From: an uncultured Eubacterium sp.
GTDB lineage: Bacteria > Bacillota > Clostridia > Lachnospirales > Lachnospiraceae
DNA length: 64,000 bases
NCBI GenBank assembly: GCA_945946665.1
Contig: CAMEWO010000001.1
Location: 186,001 to 250,000 of the forward strand
Reading direction: 5' to 3'
The notes beneath the pieces are model-generated. The model was not told where the DNA came from and searched no databases. It saw only the letters and a list, made by a program, of their open reading frames with translations. The translations under genes and the position numbers were made by a program. Of the stretch, positions 62,839 to 64,000 are shown piece by piece; position 1 is the stretch's first letter, and each line of letters starts with the position of its first letter.

Positions 62839-64000
62839 CTAATCATTAAGAATCATGTTCTTAGTTTTAACAATATCAATAATGTCTAATGTACCATTAT
62901 TATCAATATCTGCTGCCCTCTTATATGCCCCGGAAAGCTCACCTTTTCCAAGCATATCATTCTTTATCTTTACAATATCAAGAATGTCAACACTTCCATC
63001 TCCGTTAACATCACCTTCAACAGATACAGTGTAAGATGACACCTTGACATTAGAAGAATTATATATGTTAACCAGGTCTCCTGTAGCACATATATCAGAC
63101 TTAGTATTACCATTCATGTCCGTTATTCTTACATAACAACCATTAGTTACCGCAATCTTTCCTGTTATTTCTGAAGGACTGATTCCTGAAGCAATTCCTG
63201 ATATAATTCCATTCTCTGAATCCACCGCATATTCAGTGTTCATGTTGGCGTCACCGCCACCCTGTGAATTAGGTCTTGCTATGTTCACAGTATAATTACG
63301 CACCTTACCATTCTGGGCTGTAACCTTAATATTAATTACATTAGTACCATATTTCAGGTTATATGTTCCCGTTCCGCTTACACTTGCTTTATCTGAAACG
63401 GCAGTGGCAGCAACAGTTACCGATGATACCGAACTTGCCACAACTGCACCATACTCTGAATTGTACATGTTAAACGAAGGTGTTAGACTGATTCCGTTAA
63501 CGCTTAATCCGGCAAGGTAATTATTAGGATTACCATCACCTGTAGGCTTGCTGCATGTAGCAGATGGCATATTATTAAATACCGGAATATAAAATGTTAT
63601 TGCATTATCCCTTTTAAATTCTTCTGTATAGGCAGTTGCAGCCTTAGCTGACTCACTGAATGCTGCCTGAATATTAGTCATATACTGGTGATAATACGAA
63701 CCTGAAAACACATCAAACTTCTCATAGTATATGGTGTTCTGTCCAACATTAATGTATGCTTTACCAACAAAGATGGCACCACCGATAAGTGCTCTCATTC
63801 TTGTATTCCATGGTCTTAATGTAGTTGAATCCTCCACAGCTGCGTACTTAAGTCCAACCTCCACAGCACTTAAATTACCTGACTTATAGGCACCAATATT
63901 GTAATAATTGTAAAGTCCGGTAAGACCTGACACATTACCAGATATAGAATTGCCTGTTCCGTTAATCCCCTGCTCCTGAAGAATTCTTGTGGCCAGGTGA
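62839..64000 (-). CDS. Glucosaminidase-like cell-wall hydrolase with C-terminal dockerin (5' end outside window)
   Basis: The frame is open to the window edge, so the first residues seen are HLATRILQEQGINGTGNSIS. The catalytic part (HLATRILQEQ, YNYYNIGAYKSG, RALIGGAIFVGKAYI) resembles endo-beta-N-acetylglucosaminidases (GH73/LytD type); its start and part of the active site are beyond 64000. A cadherin-like beta-sandwich follows (LSVNGISLTPSFNMYNSEYG). At the C-terminus is a dockerin with two calcium loops, DVNGDGSVDILDIVKIKN and DIDNNGTLDIIDIVKTKN. It is upstream of the cohesin protein in one operon. A GTG at 63933 should not be used as the start, as the frame continues. Confidence 0.87.
   Translation of the reverse strand, partial: HLATRILQEQGINGTGNSISGNVSGLTGLYNYYNIGAYKSGNLSAVEVGLKYAAVEDSTTLRPWNTRMRALIGGAIFVGKAYINVGQNTIYYEKFDVFSGSYYHQYMTNIQAAFSESAKAATAYTEEFKRDNAITFYIPVFNNMPSATCSKPTGDGNPNNYLAGLSVNGISLTPSFNMYNSEYGAVVASSVSSVTVAATAVSDKASVSGTGTYNLKYGTNVINIKVTAQNGKVRNYTVNIARPNSQGGGDANMNTEYAVDSENGIISGIASGISPSEITGKIAVTNGCYVRITDMNGNTKSDICATGDLVNIYNSSNVKVSSYTVSVEGDVNGDGSVDILDIVKIKNDMLGKGELSGAYKRAADIDNNGTLDIIDIVKTKNMILND

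Noticed and set aside
63933-63935. GTG at 63933 as the start of the dockerin protein
   Set aside because: The frame stays open to the window edge, with residues typical of the glucosaminidase domain before it, so the gene simply continues past 64000.

Overview
The window looks like chromosome of a low-GC, Gram-positive, anaerobic Clostridia, most probably a Lachnospiraceae gut species of the Lachnospira/Eubacterium eligens type (my inference from gene content, not a search). The signs are near-consensus sigma-A promoters, strong GGAGG ribosome sites, a Rex redox repressor, MecA, an ECF-type folate transporter behind a tetrahydrofolate riboswitch, a Csp-like subtilase, and cohesin/dockerin surface proteins. 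Most genes lie on the minus strand. Plus-strand genes occur as single islands or short runs.

Layout. 1-1.8 kb: the end of a Tad/Flp-type pilus locus (TadB-like, TadA-like ATPase, small membrane peptide). 1.9-3.8 kb: leuD-leuC. 3.8-6.5 kb: an LD-carboxypeptidase family protein, MecA, and a truncated porphobilinogen-deaminase-like protein without the expected active-site residues. 6.6-9.5 kb (+): two tandem secreted, membrane-anchored LmbE/PIG-L-type deacetylase paralogues, then a small Cys/Gly-rich peptide (-) with its own strong promoter. 9.9-15.6 kb: ilvC, ilvN, an ABC ATPase and permease, a GGDEF protein and a CorC-like CBS protein. 15.7-20.5 kb: rex, a coiled-coil protein, the NAD(P)HX repair enzyme, alr and a lone mazF. 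20.5-26.5 kb: a DEAD-box helicase (-), then ABC-F, HU, CYTH and ClC genes (+).

26.45-27.38 kb is the only long gap without a gene. It lies between convergent genes and consists almost entirely of two very long imperfect palindromes. They share a ~150-bp asymmetric hairpin core in opposite orientations, and the second also carries nested tandem copies. This is the strongest candidate here for an undescribed element.

27.4-40.3 kb (-): a substrate-binding lipoprotein that probably serves the ABC genes 15 kb away, purL, an active-looking and an inactive-looking aspartoacylase-like pair, a FapA-type protein, a protein made of ~26-residue repeats, a RecB-nuclease/XPD-helicase fusion, and a second predicted PD-(D/E)XK protein. 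40.5-48 kb: a glycosyltransferase with a helical C-terminal region (+), then YfcE, FolT, an orphan AbiEi-like protein, a LiaF-like protein, QueH, HisC and a DUF2079 membrane protein. 49-54.7 kb: a sugar operon (DUF4867, Fuc/Ara isomerase-like, xylulokinase, transaldolase, ROK regulator) with no transporter. 54.9-61.3 kb: an SPL-like radical SAM protein, a metal/metalloid permease, PAP2 phosphatase, RNase H, subtilase and MATE transporter. 61.4-64 kb: a membrane-anchored cohesin protein next to a dockerin-bearing glucosaminidase that runs off the window edge. Together these suggest a two-gene cell-wall cohesin/dockerin system.
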